Counted from the first letter of the stretch, positions 34,984 through 44,250 are shown. The stretch is 64,000 nt of DNA from Pseudonocardia sp. MH-G8 (GCF_002262885.1 NZ_NKYF01000010.1:62001-126000); one strand, 5' to 3'. Translations and numbers: made by a program. The notes: a model not told the origin generated them from the letters alone.

Positions 34984-36134
34984 GTGACGACGAGCGGCTG
35001 CGGCGCTGGCGGCTGGTGCTGGGCGCCGGCGCGGACGACACCGCCGACGGGACCGGGGCGGGCCTCGGCCAGGACGACCGCAAGCTCGACGCCGCGCTCG
35101 GCGCCCTCTACGACGGCGACGGCGCGGGCGAGTCCGGCCCCCGCACGGGCGGCCTGGGCGGGTCCGCGCCGCAGGTCGCGCGCTGGCTCGGCGACATCCG
35201 CGAGTACTTCCCCACACCGGTGGTGCAGGTGATGCAGCGCGACGCCGTCGAGCGCCTGGGCCTGCACAGCATGCTGCTCGAACCCGAGCTACTGGCCGCC
35301 GTCGAACCCGACGTCCACCTAGTGAGCACGCTCCTGTCGCTGCGCGGGGTGCTGCCGGAGCAGACGAAGGAGACCGCCCGGGCGGTGGTGCGCACGGTCG
35401 TCGCGGAGCTGGAGCGGCGCCTCGCCGACCGGATGCGCTCCGCGGTCACGGGGGCGCTGGACCGCTCCGTGCGCACCCGCAGGCCCCGCCCCGGCGACAT
35501 CGACCTGGCCCGCACCATCCGGGCCAACCTGCAGCACTTCTCCCCGGACCTGGGCACCATCGTGGCGGAGCGGCTGATCGGGCACGGCAGGCGCCGCGGC
35601 AGCGTGGAACGCGACGTGGTGCTCGCGGTCGACCAGTCGGGGTCGATGGCCGAGTCGGTGGTCTACGCCGGGCTGTTCGGCGCGGTGCTCGCGTCGATGC
35701 GGACGCTGCGCACCCACTTCGTCGCGTTCGACACCGCGGTCGTCGACCTCACCGACGAGCTCGGCGACCCCGTCGAGCTGCTGTTCGGCACGCGGCTGGG
35801 TGGCGGCACCGACATCAACCGGGCGATCGCCTACTGCCAGAGCCTCATCACCCGGCCCACCGACACCCTCCTGGTGTTGATCAGCGACCTGTACGAGGGC
35901 GGCGACCGCGCCGAGCTGCTGCACCGCGTGGCCGCGCTCACCCGCGCCGGGGTGCAGGTGGTGGCGCTGCTGGCGCTGTCCGACTCGGGCGCGCCCGCCT
36001 ACGACCACGACACCGCGGCCGCGCTGTCCGAGCTGGGGGTGCCCGCCTTCGCGTGCACACCCGAGCTGTTCCCGGACCTGATGGCCGCGGCGGTCCGGGG
36101 CGAGGACCTCACCCAGTGGGTCACGGGGTCGTAG
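34980..36134 (+). CDS. VWA-domain protein, partner of MoxR ATPase
   Basis: A 384-residue protein with a helical N-terminal half and a von Willebrand A domain from about residue 210. The metal-ion-dependent adhesion site is D218-Q-S220-G-S222, with the T of RLGGGTDIN near 274 and the D of LVLISDLYEGGD near 298 as remaining ligands. In MoxR systems the VWA protein binds a target and the ATPase remodels the complex. GTG 34980 overlaps the DUF5682 stop. The 3' end overlaps the convergent ABC transporter gene by 14 bases. Confidence 0.88.
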   Translation: MSDDERLRRWRLVLGAGADDTADGTGAGLGQDDRKLDAALGALYDGDGAGESGPRTGGLGGSAPQVARWLGDIREYFPTPVVQVMQRDAVERLGLHSMLLEPELLAAVEPDVHLVSTLLSLRGVLPEQTKETARAVVRTVVAELERRLADRMRSAVTGALDRSVRTRRPRPGDIDLARTIRANLQHFSPDLGTIVAERLIGHGRRRGSVERDVVLAVDQSGSMAESVVYAGLFGAVLASMRTLRTHFVAFDTAVVDLTDELGDPVELLFGTRLGGGTDINRAIAYCQSLITRPTDTLLVLISDLYEGGDRAELLHRVAALTRAGVQVVALLALSDSGAPAYDHDTAAALSELGVPAFACTPELFPDLMAAAVRGEDLTQWVTGS

Positions 36135-37839
36135 CCACCGGTGCCATGGGGATCTCCCAGAACTCGGCGTAGTGGCTGCTGTGGCCCAACAGCTCGTCGT
36201 GCGTGCCTTCCTCCACGATCCGGCCGCCGTCGAGGAAGGCCACGCGATCGGCGCGGTGGACGGTCCGCAGCCGGTGCGCCACCATCACCACGGTCCGGCC
36301 CGCCAGCAGGCGCTCGACACCGTCGTGGACCGCCGCCTCGTTCACCGGGTCCAGTGCCGAGGTCACCTCGTCCAGCAGCACGACGGGCGCGTCCTTCAGC
36401 AGCGCTCGCGCGATCGAGACGCGCTGGCGCTCGCCACCGGAGAGCAGCGCGCCGCCCTCGCCGACGTTCGTCGCCCACCCGCCGGGCAGCCGCTCGATCA
36501 CCTCGTCCAGCCCGGCTGCGGTCGCCGCCGCCCGTACCTGCGCGTCGTCGGCGTCGGGACGGCCGAGGCGCACGTTCTCCTCGATCGTGCCGTCGAAGAG
36601 GTAGACGTTCTGGAAGACGATGGCGATCCCCGCCATCAACGCCTCGGTGTCCATGTCGCGCACGTCCACGCCGCCCACACGCACCGCGCCCGCGTCCACG
36701 TCGTAGAACCGTGCGAGCAGTTGCAGCAGCGTGCTCTTGCCCGCGCCCGACGGCCCGACGACGGCGAGCCGCTGCCCCTGCGGCACGGACAACGTCAGGT
36801 CCTCGAGCACCGTGCGGTCGCCATGGGCGAACGTGACCGCGTCGAACTCCAGGTCATGGCGTTGCGGCGTGACCGGCTCGCGCGGTTGCGGCAACGGCTC
36901 GGTGCTCAGCACCGCATCGAGGCGCTCCAGCTCCGAGCGCGCGGCCCGCAGCTGCCCGCCCATCTCCGCCAGCTTCAGCAGCGGATCGGCGCACCGGGCG
37001 GCCAGCACCAGGATCGTCAGCACCTGCGCGGCGCCGATGTGCCCGCCGAGCGCGAGGTAGGCGCCCAGTACCAGCAGAACGGTGAACACCGCCTGCACCG
37101 TGGCGCTCATCCCCACGACACCGGGCAGCGCCGAGCGCATCGACCGGCGTGACGCGCGCTGGACCTCGCGCAGCGAGTGGTCGAGCACGGCGAACCGCTC
37201 TCCGGTCCGGCCGCCCGCCCGCAGCACCGGCTGCGCCTGGAGGTACTCGATGGTCCGCCCGGTGGCCTCGCGGGCGCGCTCGGCGCCCGCGGCATCGGCG
37301 GCGGCCATCGCGCGCCCCGTCCACACGTGGACCGCGACCACGACCGGCGCGGCGAGCAACGCGGCCAGCCCCATCTGCCAGTGGAACGCCAGCATCACGG
37401 CGACGATCACCAGCGGGGTCACGCACGCGGCGATGAGCGGCGCCAGCAGGTGCGCCATCACGCTCAGCGCCTGCAGGAGCCCGCGGCCGGCCAACACGGA
37501 CACGTCCCCCACGCGATCGGCGCTGTACCAGCCGAGGGGCAACCGCGTCAGGTGGTCGCCGAGCCCGTGGTACATGCCCCGCAGCATCGTCGTCCCGACG
37601 CGGAAACCCGCCAGATCGCTGAGGTAGCGCAGCACTGCGAAGACCGCGACCGCTGATCCGAACGCGATCAACCACGGCCACGCGTCCGCCGGCGTTGCAC
37701 CGAACAGCGCCTGCAGCACCGGCACGACGAGCGCGTACGACAGGCCCTCGACGATCGCGGTCGTCGTCATCAGGGCGACCGTGCGACGGATCGGCGTGGC
37801 GTACCCCTGTCCCAGCACGCGGAGCACCAAGGTGATCAC
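36121..37839 (-). CDS. ABC exporter-fold transporter subunit, siderophore-import type (second half)
   Basis: A 572-residue half-transporter: six-helix membrane domain (about 1-310) and ATPase domain with Walker A GPSGAGKST near 369, Q-loop IVFQNVYLFDG near 420, signature LLSGGERQRVSIARAL near 471, Walker B VVLLDEVTSALDP near 493 and H-loop VAHRLRT. It shares a one-base stop/start overlap with the preceding ABC gene, so they form a heterodimer. Exporter-fold pairs beside an MFS gene and AraC regulator recall YbtP/YbtQ and mycobacterial IrtA/IrtB, which import ferric siderophores. Drug or lipid export is the alternative. GTG start. Confidence 0.85.
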   Translation of the reverse strand: MITLVLRVLGQGYATPIRRTVALMTTTAIVEGLSYALVVPVLQALFGATPADAWPWLIAFGSAVAVFAVLRYLSDLAGFRVGTTMLRGMYHGLGDHLTRLPLGWYSADRVGDVSVLAGRGLLQALSVMAHLLAPLIAACVTPLVIVAVMLAFHWQMGLAALLAAPVVVAVHVWTGRAMAAADAAGAERAREATGRTIEYLQAQPVLRAGGRTGERFAVLDHSLREVQRASRRSMRSALPGVVGMSATVQAVFTVLLVLGAYLALGGHIGAAQVLTILVLAARCADPLLKLAEMGGQLRAARSELERLDAVLSTEPLPQPREPVTPQRHDLEFDAVTFAHGDRTVLEDLTLSVPQGQRLAVVGPSGAGKSTLLQLLARFYDVDAGAVRVGGVDVRDMDTEALMAGIAIVFQNVYLFDGTIEENVRLGRPDADDAQVRAAATAAGLDEVIERLPGGWATNVGEGGALLSGGERQRVSIARALLKDAPVVLLDEVTSALDPVNEAAVHDGVERLLAGRTVVMVAHRLRTVHRADRVAFLDGGRIVEEGTHDELLGHSSHYAEFWEIPMAPVATTP

Positions 37840-39587
37840 TAGAGCTCACTTCCTGCGCCGAGCGCCGATCGGTGGGTTCGCCAGAACTCGGCGAACTTCG
37901 CGTTGTGTTCCCGCAGCTCGGCCGGGCTGCCGCGCTCGACGATCACTCCGTTCTCCAGCACGACCACGGTGTCGGCGTCGGCGATCGTCTCCATCCGGTG
38001 CGCGATCACGAGGACCGTCCGATCACCGCCCACGGTCGCCATGGTCTGGCGCACCGCTGTCTCGGTCTGGGGGTCGGCGAAGGCGGTGGCCTCGTCGAGC
38101 ACCAGCACGGGGGTGCGGGCGAGCAGGGCGCGGGCGATCGCCACGCGCTGGGCCTCGCCACCGGACAGCGTGGCGTCATCACCGAGCACCGTGTCGTACC
38201 CGTCCGGCAGCTCGAGGATCCGCTCGTGGATGTTCGCCAGCGTCGCGGCGTGGACCACCTCGTCGACGTCGGCGTGGGGCACCGCGAGTGCGATGTTGTC
38301 GGCGACCGACGCCCGCAGCAGGCGGACGTCCTGGAAGACGAAGGACACCTGCCGGTAGAGCTCGTCGCTGCCGATCTCGCGCAGGTCGACACCGCCGAGC
38401 GAGATCGAACCGTGCGTCGGGTCGAAGAACCGCGGCAGCAGCTGCACCAGCGTGGACTTCCCGCTACCCGACGGCCCGACGATCGCGGTGACCGTGCCCG
38501 GCTCGAGCACCAGGTCGATCCCGCGCAGCACCTCGTTCTCGGGCTCGTAGCCGAACCGGACGTTGCGCAGCTCCACCCGGTGGCCCTGCGGCACGAGCGG
38601 CTTCGCGGGCTGTGGCAGCGACGGCACCGCGAGCACGTCCGTGATCCGCCCGACCGCGCGCCGGGCCGCCTGCATGTCGTCGAAACCGTGCCCGATCGCC
38701 GCCAGCGGAGCGGTGAGACCCAGACCGAGCAGCAGGAACGGAACGAGGTCCGCCGCGGCCATCCCACCACTCGTGATCAGGACGGCGCCACCGACCAGCA
38801 CGACCAGCAGGACGAACGGCGGCGACAGTGCGAGCTGCATTCCCGCCGCGATCGGCGACATGCGGAGCACGAACCGCAGGAAGATGCGCACGAAGTCGTC
38901 GACGGCGGTGCGGAACGTGCGGTGCGTGCGCTCGGAGCCGCCGAAAGCCTTGATCACCGAGATGCCCTGGACGAACTCGACGGCCGAATCCGCGATCCGC
39001 CCCATGGCCTCGTCGAAGGCGTGCTGCTCGCGCGTCACCGACGGGGTCATGAACAGCGGCACCAACGCCACGGCCAGCACCACCGGAACAAGGGTGATCA
39101 GCGTGAGCCGCCAGTCGACGGTGCACAGGTAGACCAGTGACACCAGCGGCACCACGAACGCGGATACGAGCTCGGACGGCGTGTGGGCGATGAACGGGTG
39201 CACGGCACTCACGTCCTCGCCGACCACCTTCGCCAGCTCGCCGGTCCGGCGCCGGGAGAACCAGCCGATCGGCACGCGTCCCAGCCGCGCGGCCAACGCT
39301 CGTCGGAACGACAGCTGCACGTGGGTGTCCAGGAGGTGTCCGACCCCCGACGACGCCGCGGTGAACAGCAGCCGGACGAGCAGGCCGGCGGCGCCCGCGA
39401 TCACGACGAACCAGACGTGGCGGTGGTCGATCGGGCCGGGCGACAGCAGGGCGCGACCCAGCTCGACGACCGCGAGCGGCGGTGCCAGACCCGCGACAGC
39501 GCCGATGACCTGCAGGATCACCACGGCGGCGAAACTCCACCGATACGGGCGCAACAGCCCGGCGATGCCCTGATCGGTAGCGGTCAT
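37839..39587 (-). CDS. ABC exporter-fold transporter subunit, siderophore-import type (first half)
   Basis: A 582-residue half-transporter with a membrane domain (about 15-300) and ATPase domain: Walker A GPSGSGKST near 372, Q-loop FVFQDVRLLRAS near 422, signature TLSGGEAQRVAIARAL near 476, Walker B VLVLDEATAFADP near 496. The glutamate after the Walker B aspartate is present, so this half should hydrolyse ATP. ATG 39587 overlaps the stop of the MFS gene (ATGA), and its TAG stop shares one base with the GTG of the next ABC gene. No siderophore-interacting N-terminal domain as in IrtA is seen, making it more YbtP/YbtQ-like. Confidence 0.87.
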   Translation of the reverse strand: MTATDQGIAGLLRPYRWSFAAVVILQVIGAVAGLAPPLAVVELGRALLSPGPIDHRHVWFVVIAGAAGLLVRLLFTAASSGVGHLLDTHVQLSFRRALAARLGRVPIGWFSRRRTGELAKVVGEDVSAVHPFIAHTPSELVSAFVVPLVSLVYLCTVDWRLTLITLVPVVLAVALVPLFMTPSVTREQHAFDEAMGRIADSAVEFVQGISVIKAFGGSERTHRTFRTAVDDFVRIFLRFVLRMSPIAAGMQLALSPPFVLLVVLVGGAVLITSGGMAAADLVPFLLLGLGLTAPLAAIGHGFDDMQAARRAVGRITDVLAVPSLPQPAKPLVPQGHRVELRNVRFGYEPENEVLRGIDLVLEPGTVTAIVGPSGSGKSTLVQLLPRFFDPTHGSISLGGVDLREIGSDELYRQVSFVFQDVRLLRASVADNIALAVPHADVDEVVHAATLANIHERILELPDGYDTVLGDDATLSGGEAQRVAIARALLARTPVLVLDEATAFADPQTETAVRQTMATVGGDRTVLVIAHRMETIADADTVVVLENGVIVERGSPAELREHNAKFAEFWRTHRSALGAGSEL

Positions 39588-40831
39588 CGCGCTCCCACCG
39601 CCGCCACGCCCGGCGCGACGGCCGCGGTCCGGCGGATTCCGGGATGGACGAACGCGAAGACGGCCAGCGCGGCCAGCAGTGCCGTGCCGAGGAGGTAGGG
39701 GGCGGAGGGGGCGATCTCGTACAGGCCGGTGCCCAGCAGCGGGCCGAGCATGAAGGCGAGGGCGCCGGCGGAGCCGACCAGCCCGGCCACGGCGCCCTGC
39801 TCCTCCTGCGTGGCCAGGAGGGTCGGCCCGGACATGAAGCCCGGCACCCCGAACCCCATGCCCGCCCCGAGCACGGCGGTGCCGGCGCCCAGCAGGAGCA
39901 CGTCGGACGCAGCGGTCACGACGACCATCCCGGCCGTCATGACGACCGTTCCCACCCGGAGCAGGCGCACCGGTGTCCAGCCCAGGCGCGGCACGGCCAC
40001 GACCTGCACGAGGATGATCATGCCTGCAGCGGCGAGCATGACCAGGCCGGTGAGCCGCCCGGTCTCCTGCGCGGTGAGCGCCAGCCGGTCCTGCAGCAGG
40101 AACCCGACGGTCATCAGGACGATCGCGAGGGCCAGGTACAGGCCGAAGCCGGCGGTCAGGAAGGGCCACATGCGGCGGTCCAGCGGGCTGACCCCGACCG
40201 TGCCGGGGCGCACCCGGTGGGCCTGCGGCTTCGGCAGCTTGATCGCGATCAGGACGGCGATCACGGCCAGGACGACCGGCGCGACGTAGAGCGGGGCCAG
40301 CAGGCCGGCCGCGACCAGCACGCCGCCCAGCGCGGGCCCGACGGCCAGCGCGAGGCCCTGAGCAGCCCCGATCATGGACATGCCCCGCACCCGCTCGCTC
40401 GCGCCGGAGGTCATGCCGACCACGTAGGACTGGGCGGTCGCCGGCGCCGCGGCCCACGCGAGACCGAACACGAGACCCCGGCTGAGCAGGACCAACGTGA
40501 ACAGCAGCGGCACGGCGAGCGCGCCCGTCAGCCCGATCTGGGCGACGACCGCGAACGCCAGCAGGCCGACCGTCCCGCCCACGAGCGAGATCAGCAGAAC
40601 CCGCCGGTGGCCCCAGGACACGCTGCGACGGCCCCAGAACGGGCTGGTCAGCACGACGCCCGCGCCGCCCACCGCGTAGACGATCCCCAGCATGATCTCG
40701 CTGAACCCGAGTTCGCGTGCGAGTGGCGGAAGGATCGGGTTCACCATCTGCTGACCCGCCATCAGGCCGAACACCGCCAGGCACGGGAGCAGGATCGCGC
40801 GCCCGCCACCGGTCTCCGTCGTCGTGCTCAC
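39584..40831 (-). CDS. MFS transporter, YbtX-like
   Basis: A 415-residue major facilitator with twelve predicted helices and the loop motif SPFWGRRSVSWGHRR near residues 63-77 (the G-x-x-x-D-R-x-G-R-R-type loop 2/3 in modified form). It opens the operon MFS-ABC-ABC and overlaps the next start by four bases. Such MFS proteins next to siderophore ABC pairs (YbtX in Yersinia) are proposed to help metal or siderophore export/uptake. Alternatively it is a plain drug exporter. The 160-base gap to the AraC gene upstream, transcribed in the same direction, probably contains the promoter; no Fur/IdeR-like palindrome was seen there. Confidence 0.82.
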   Translation of the reverse strand: MSTTTETGGGRAILLPCLAVFGLMAGQQMVNPILPPLARELGFSEIMLGIVYAVGGAGVVLTSPFWGRRSVSWGHRRVLLISLVGGTVGLLAFAVVAQIGLTGALAVPLLFTLVLLSRGLVFGLAWAAAPATAQSYVVGMTSGASERVRGMSMIGAAQGLALAVGPALGGVLVAAGLLAPLYVAPVVLAVIAVLIAIKLPKPQAHRVRPGTVGVSPLDRRMWPFLTAGFGLYLALAIVLMTVGFLLQDRLALTAQETGRLTGLVMLAAAGMIILVQVVAVPRLGWTPVRLLRVGTVVMTAGMVVVTAASDVLLLGAGTAVLGAGMGFGVPGFMSGPTLLATQEEQGAVAGLVGSAGALAFMLGPLLGTGLYEIAPSAPYLLGTALLAALAVFAFVHPGIRRTAAVAPGVAAVGAR

Positions 40832-40991
40832 GGCAGTTCCCGGGTTCGCACGGCGGAGTACGTCGACGGGTCGTCGGGCACGGGCAGTGCGGGAAAGCGA
40901 AAAGCCCTCGCGGCATTCCGCCGTTGCGATCTCATGGGCCCAGCATCACGCGACGGCGTCACCGGGGTCTTGGACGAATGTTCGGGCGCCC

Positions 40992-41813
40992 TCAGCCCGT
41001 CAGGGTGGGATCGTCGAGGAGCCAGGCGGGCTCGTCGGTCCAGGACGGATCCGCGCGGAGTTCGCCGGGAGTCGCGGCGGCGAGGTCGAGGAAATCGCGG
41101 TTGAGGTGCGATTGGTCGGCGTAACCGGAGACGGCGGCGACGGCTGCCAGATCGACGCCGGCGCTGATCAGGCGGAGGGCGCGATCGAACCGGACGATCC
41201 TGGTGGCGCGTTTGGGGCTGACACCCACCTGGTTCTTGAAGCGGCTCCAGAACCGGGTACGGCTCCAGCCGTAGTCACGTGCCAGATCGGCGACGCAGAC
41301 CTGCCCGCCGCTTCGGCGGATGCGCCGCCACGCGTCGGCGACTTCCGGATCCCCCGTGCGGTTCTCGCGACAACGCTGCATGAGGCTCTCGTGGACCAGC
41401 GCGAAGCGGCGTTCCCAACCTCGGGTCTCGACGAGCCGGGACCGGAGCCGTTGCGCGTCCGCTCCCCAGACCTCGTCCAGCGCGATCGGCGACTCGTCGA
41501 GCTCGACCGGCGACACGCCGAGGACGGCCGCTGCCACCAGAGGCGACAGCTGCACCTCGATGCCCTCGATGTCGGATCCTCGAACCTGACCCACCTGCGG
41601 CGTCATCCCCGCGACCAACCCGCTCGCCTTCTCGGTCAGCCCGCTCGACTGCAACGAGTCGGAAGTGCAGTGGAAGATGATCTTGCACGACGGCAGGGGG
41701 AGGACCCTCGTGCGGAACGAGGCACCCAACCGGAAGCCGTGCGTCCACATGCCCTCGAGCGGTGGCTGCCGGGACGGGAACGCCAGCTGGACCTGATCGG
41801 CCACGACCGCCAC
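40992..41813 (-). CDS. AraC-family regulator upstream of the siderophore-type operon
   Basis: A 273-residue regulator with an N-terminal effector region and a C-terminal AraC helix-turn-helix pair (about 165-262): VADLARDYGWSRTRFWSRFKNQ is the first recognition unit (position near 172), SGYADQSHLNRDF the second. It is transcribed toward the MFS-ABC-ABC genes. By analogy with YbtA it may sense an imported siderophore and activate the operon; this is inference from layout. The GTG at 41813 leaves 14 bases to the divergent dehydrogenase; GTG 41804 is an alternative start. Confidence 0.88.
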   Translation of the reverse strand: MAVVADQVQLAFPSRQPPLEGMWTHGFRLGASFRTRVLPLPSCKIIFHCTSDSLQSSGLTEKASGLVAGMTPQVGQVRGSDIEGIEVQLSPLVAAAVLGVSPVELDESPIALDEVWGADAQRLRSRLVETRGWERRFALVHESLMQRCRENRTGDPEVADAWRRIRRSGGQVCVADLARDYGWSRTRFWSRFKNQVGVSPKRATRIVRFDRALRLISAGVDLAAVAAVSGYADQSHLNRDFLDLAAATPGELRADPSWTDEPAWLLDDPTLTG

Positions 41814-41827
41814 ACTACGTTGCTCGC

Positions 41828-42868
41828 ATGCGTGCTCTGGTGCTCTCCGACTTCTGGAAGCTGACCGTCGACGACCTGCCCGACCCGGAGCCCGGCCCCG
41901 GCGACGTCCTGATCGAGGTGCTGGCCACCGGGATCTGCGGCTCCGACATCCACGGCTACACGGGGGAGAACGGGCGGCGCATCCGCGGCCAGGTCATGGG
42001 CCACGAGACGGTCGGGCGGGTGCTCGCCGTGGGCACCGAGGCCGGCGACGCGGTCGCGGTCGGCGACGCCGTCACCGTCAACCCGGTCCTGTGGTGCGGG
42101 CGGTGCCGGCAGTGCGCCGCCGGGCGGGAGCAGGCGTGCCCGGACAAGCAGGTCGTCGGCGTGACGCCCACGCTCACGTCGGCCTTCGCCGAGCGGATGG
42201 CGGTGCCCGCGCGCAACGCGGTGCGCCTGCCCGACGGGATGCCCGTCGAGCACGGCGCGCTCGTCGAGCCGCTCGCCGTCGGTTACCACGCGCTGGTCCG
42301 GGGCGGGTGCGGTGCGGGCGACGCCGTCCTCGTGCTCGGCGGCGGGCCGATCGGGCAGGCCTGCGTGCTGGCCGCGCAGCGCCTGGGCGCCGAGCGGGTG
42401 GTCGTGTCCGAGCCCGCCGCGCAGCGCCGGGAGCTCAACGCGCGCCTCGGCGCCGCCACGGTCGATCCGACCGGCACCGACGACGTCCCCGCCGCGGTGC
42501 GCACCGCGCTGGACGGTGATCCCACGCTCGTGGTCGACGCCGTCGGCAGCGCGCGCACCCTCGAGACGGCGTTCGCCGCCGCGCCGATCGGCACCACCGT
42601 CGTCCTGGTCGGGATGGGCGCGCCCACGCTGGAGCTCGCCGCGTACGAGATCTCGACGAAGGAGCGCTCGATCGTCGGGAGCTTCTGCTACAGCGCCGCC
42701 GAGTTCCGCGACACCGCGCAGTGGGCCGCCACCGCGCCCGACGCCCTGGACGCCCTGATCGAGGGCCGCACCGACCTGGCGGGCGGGGCGGGGGCCTTCG
42801 AGGCGCTCGCCAGGGGTACCGACCCGGCCAGCAAGGTACTGGTCTTTCCGCAGGGGGTGGGCCGGTGA
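41828..42868 (+). CDS. Zinc-dependent medium-chain alcohol dehydrogenase
   Basis: A 346-residue NAD(P)-dependent polyol/alcohol dehydrogenase. Catalytic zinc ligands are in ATGICGSDIHGY (Cys near 38) and MGHE (His/Glu near 58), structural zinc cysteines in CGRCRQCAAGREQAC near 89-103, and the Rossmann motif VLGGGPIGQACVL near 167. It resembles threonine, galactitol or 2,3-butanediol dehydrogenases. Its stop overlaps the start of the galactonate dehydratase gene (GTGA), so oxidation of a sugar or sugar acid such as galactose or galactonate relatives is likely. Confidence 0.9.
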   Translation: MRALVLSDFWKLTVDDLPDPEPGPGDVLIEVLATGICGSDIHGYTGENGRRIRGQVMGHETVGRVLAVGTEAGDAVAVGDAVTVNPVLWCGRCRQCAAGREQACPDKQVVGVTPTLTSAFAERMAVPARNAVRLPDGMPVEHGALVEPLAVGYHALVRGGCGAGDAVLVLGGGPIGQACVLAAQRLGAERVVVSEPAAQRRELNARLGAATVDPTGTDDVPAAVRTALDGDPTLVVDAVGSARTLETAFAAAPIGTTVVLVGMGAPTLELAAYEISTKERSIVGSFCYSAAEFRDTAQWAATAPDALDALIEGRTDLAGGAGAFEALARGTDPASKVLVFPQGVGR

Positions 42869-44010
42869 AGATCGTCGGGTACGAGCTGTTCCTCGTCGAG
42901 CCGCGGTGGCTGTTCCTGCGCCTCGACACCGACGAGGGCGTCAGCGGCTGGGGCGAGCCGATCGTCGAGGGCCGGGCCGCCACCACGGCGCGCGGCGTCG
43001 AGGAGGCGATGGAGTACCTCGTCGGCCAGGACGCGAGCCGCATCGAGGACCACTGGCAGGTCCTCACCAAGGGCGGCTTCTACCGCGGCGGGCCGGTGCT
43101 CGGCTCCGTCACCGCCGGCATCGACCAGGCCCTGTGGGACATCGCAGGCCGGGCACTGGGCGTGCCGGTGCACCAGTTGCTCGGGGGCCCGGTGCGCGAC
43201 CGGGCCCGCGTGTACGGCTGGGTGCACGGCAGCGAGCCCGCCGAGCTGGCCGAGGCGGCGCGGGCCCAGGTGGAGCGCGGCCTCACCGCCGTGAAGATGA
43301 ACCCGTCCGAGCTGCTCGCCCCGCTGGACACCCCGGCCGCCATCCAGCGCGTCGTGGACCGGGTGGCGGCGGTGCGCGACGCCGTCGGCTCCCAGGTCGA
43401 CGTGGCCATCGACTGCCACGGGCGGTTCTCCACCGCGATGTCGCGGCGCGTGCTGCCGCTGCTGGAGCCGCTGCAGCCGCTGTTCGTCGAGGAACCGGTG
43501 CTGCCCGAGCACACCCGTGACCTGGACGCCGTGGTCCGGTCCACGACGATCCCGGTCGCCACCGGCGAGCGCCTGTTCTCCCGGTGGGACTTCCGGGCCG
43601 CCTTCGAGGCGGGCATCGCCGTGGCCCAGCCGGACGTGAGCCACGCGGGCGGGATCTCCGAGACGCGCCGCATCGCCGCGATGGCCGAGGTCCACGACGT
43701 CCTGCTCGCCCCGCACTGCCCGCTGGGCCCGATCGCGCTCGCCGCGAGCCTGCAGGTCGACTTCGCGACCCCGAACTTCCTGATCCAGGAGCAGTCGCTC
43801 GGGATCGGCTACGGCGACGACACCGGATTGCTCGGCTACCTGGTCGACTCCGCCCCGTTCACGTTCGTCGACGGTTCCATCGAGCGGCCCACCGGACCCG
43901 GACTCGGTATCGAGGTGGACGAGGCCGCCGTCCGGCGGGCCGCCGAGCGCGGGCACGACTGGCGCACGCCGCTGTGGCGTCACGCGGACGGGTCGCTCGC
44001 GGCCTGGTAG
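42865..44010 (+). CDS. dgoD: D-galactonate dehydratase
   Basis: A 381-residue enolase-superfamily enzyme that dehydrates D-galactonate to 2-keto-3-deoxy-galactonate. It opens KIVGYELFLVEPRWLFLR, the DgoD N-terminus, and keeps the superfamily residues in the places remembered for E. coli DgoD: D183 and H185 in AIDCHGRF, E209/E210 in FVEEPV, E235 in TGERLF, and H284 in APHCPLGPI. It is coupled to the preceding dehydrogenase by a four-base overlap. A KDPGal aldolase or kinase is not in the window. Other mannonate/gluconate dehydratases differ at these loops, so the call is fairly specific. Confidence 0.93.
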   Translation: MKIVGYELFLVEPRWLFLRLDTDEGVSGWGEPIVEGRAATTARGVEEAMEYLVGQDASRIEDHWQVLTKGGFYRGGPVLGSVTAGIDQALWDIAGRALGVPVHQLLGGPVRDRARVYGWVHGSEPAELAEAARAQVERGLTAVKMNPSELLAPLDTPAAIQRVVDRVAAVRDAVGSQVDVAIDCHGRFSTAMSRRVLPLLEPLQPLFVEEPVLPEHTRDLDAVVRSTTIPVATGERLFSRWDFRAAFEAGIAVAQPDVSHAGGISETRRIAAMAEVHDVLLAPHCPLGPIALAASLQVDFATPNFLIQEQSLGIGYGDDTGLLGYLVDSAPFTFVDGSIERPTGPGLGIEVDEAAVRRAAERGHDWRTPLWRHADGSLAAW

Positions 44011-44084
44011 CGGAAGCGGATCGCCGCGCCGGGTCACAGCTTGATCACGATAAACGGTTGCTCACGCGGGGCTACCGGACGAGT

Positions 44085-44100
44085 ACGTGCAGTTGCACGT
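44085..44100. promoter_or_regulatory. Palindrome ACGTGCA-GT-TGCACGT upstream of doxX
   Basis: A perfect seven-base inverted repeat with two-base centre, in the 240-base gap between dgoD and the DoxX gene. The gap is noticeably AT-richer (GATAAACG, CGTTTTCACAGC) and probably contains the DoxX promoter. Candidate operator of unknown regulator. Confidence 0.5.
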
Positions 44101-44250
44101 TCACCTCGTTTTCACAGCACAGTTCGTCGCGCGCAACCGTTCGGCCGTCGCGGCAATCCGCTGACCAGCCGTGATCGGTCGCTTCCGTCGGGTTAACTGC
44201 CCTCACTCCACGAGGCAGTTCGATCACACACCGTTCCGGAGGCCCATCCG

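Noticed and set aside
40832..40991. Iron box before the MFS-ABC-ABC operon
   Set aside because: I looked for a Fur/IdeR-type palindrome and saw none; AraC control remains the simpler proposal.
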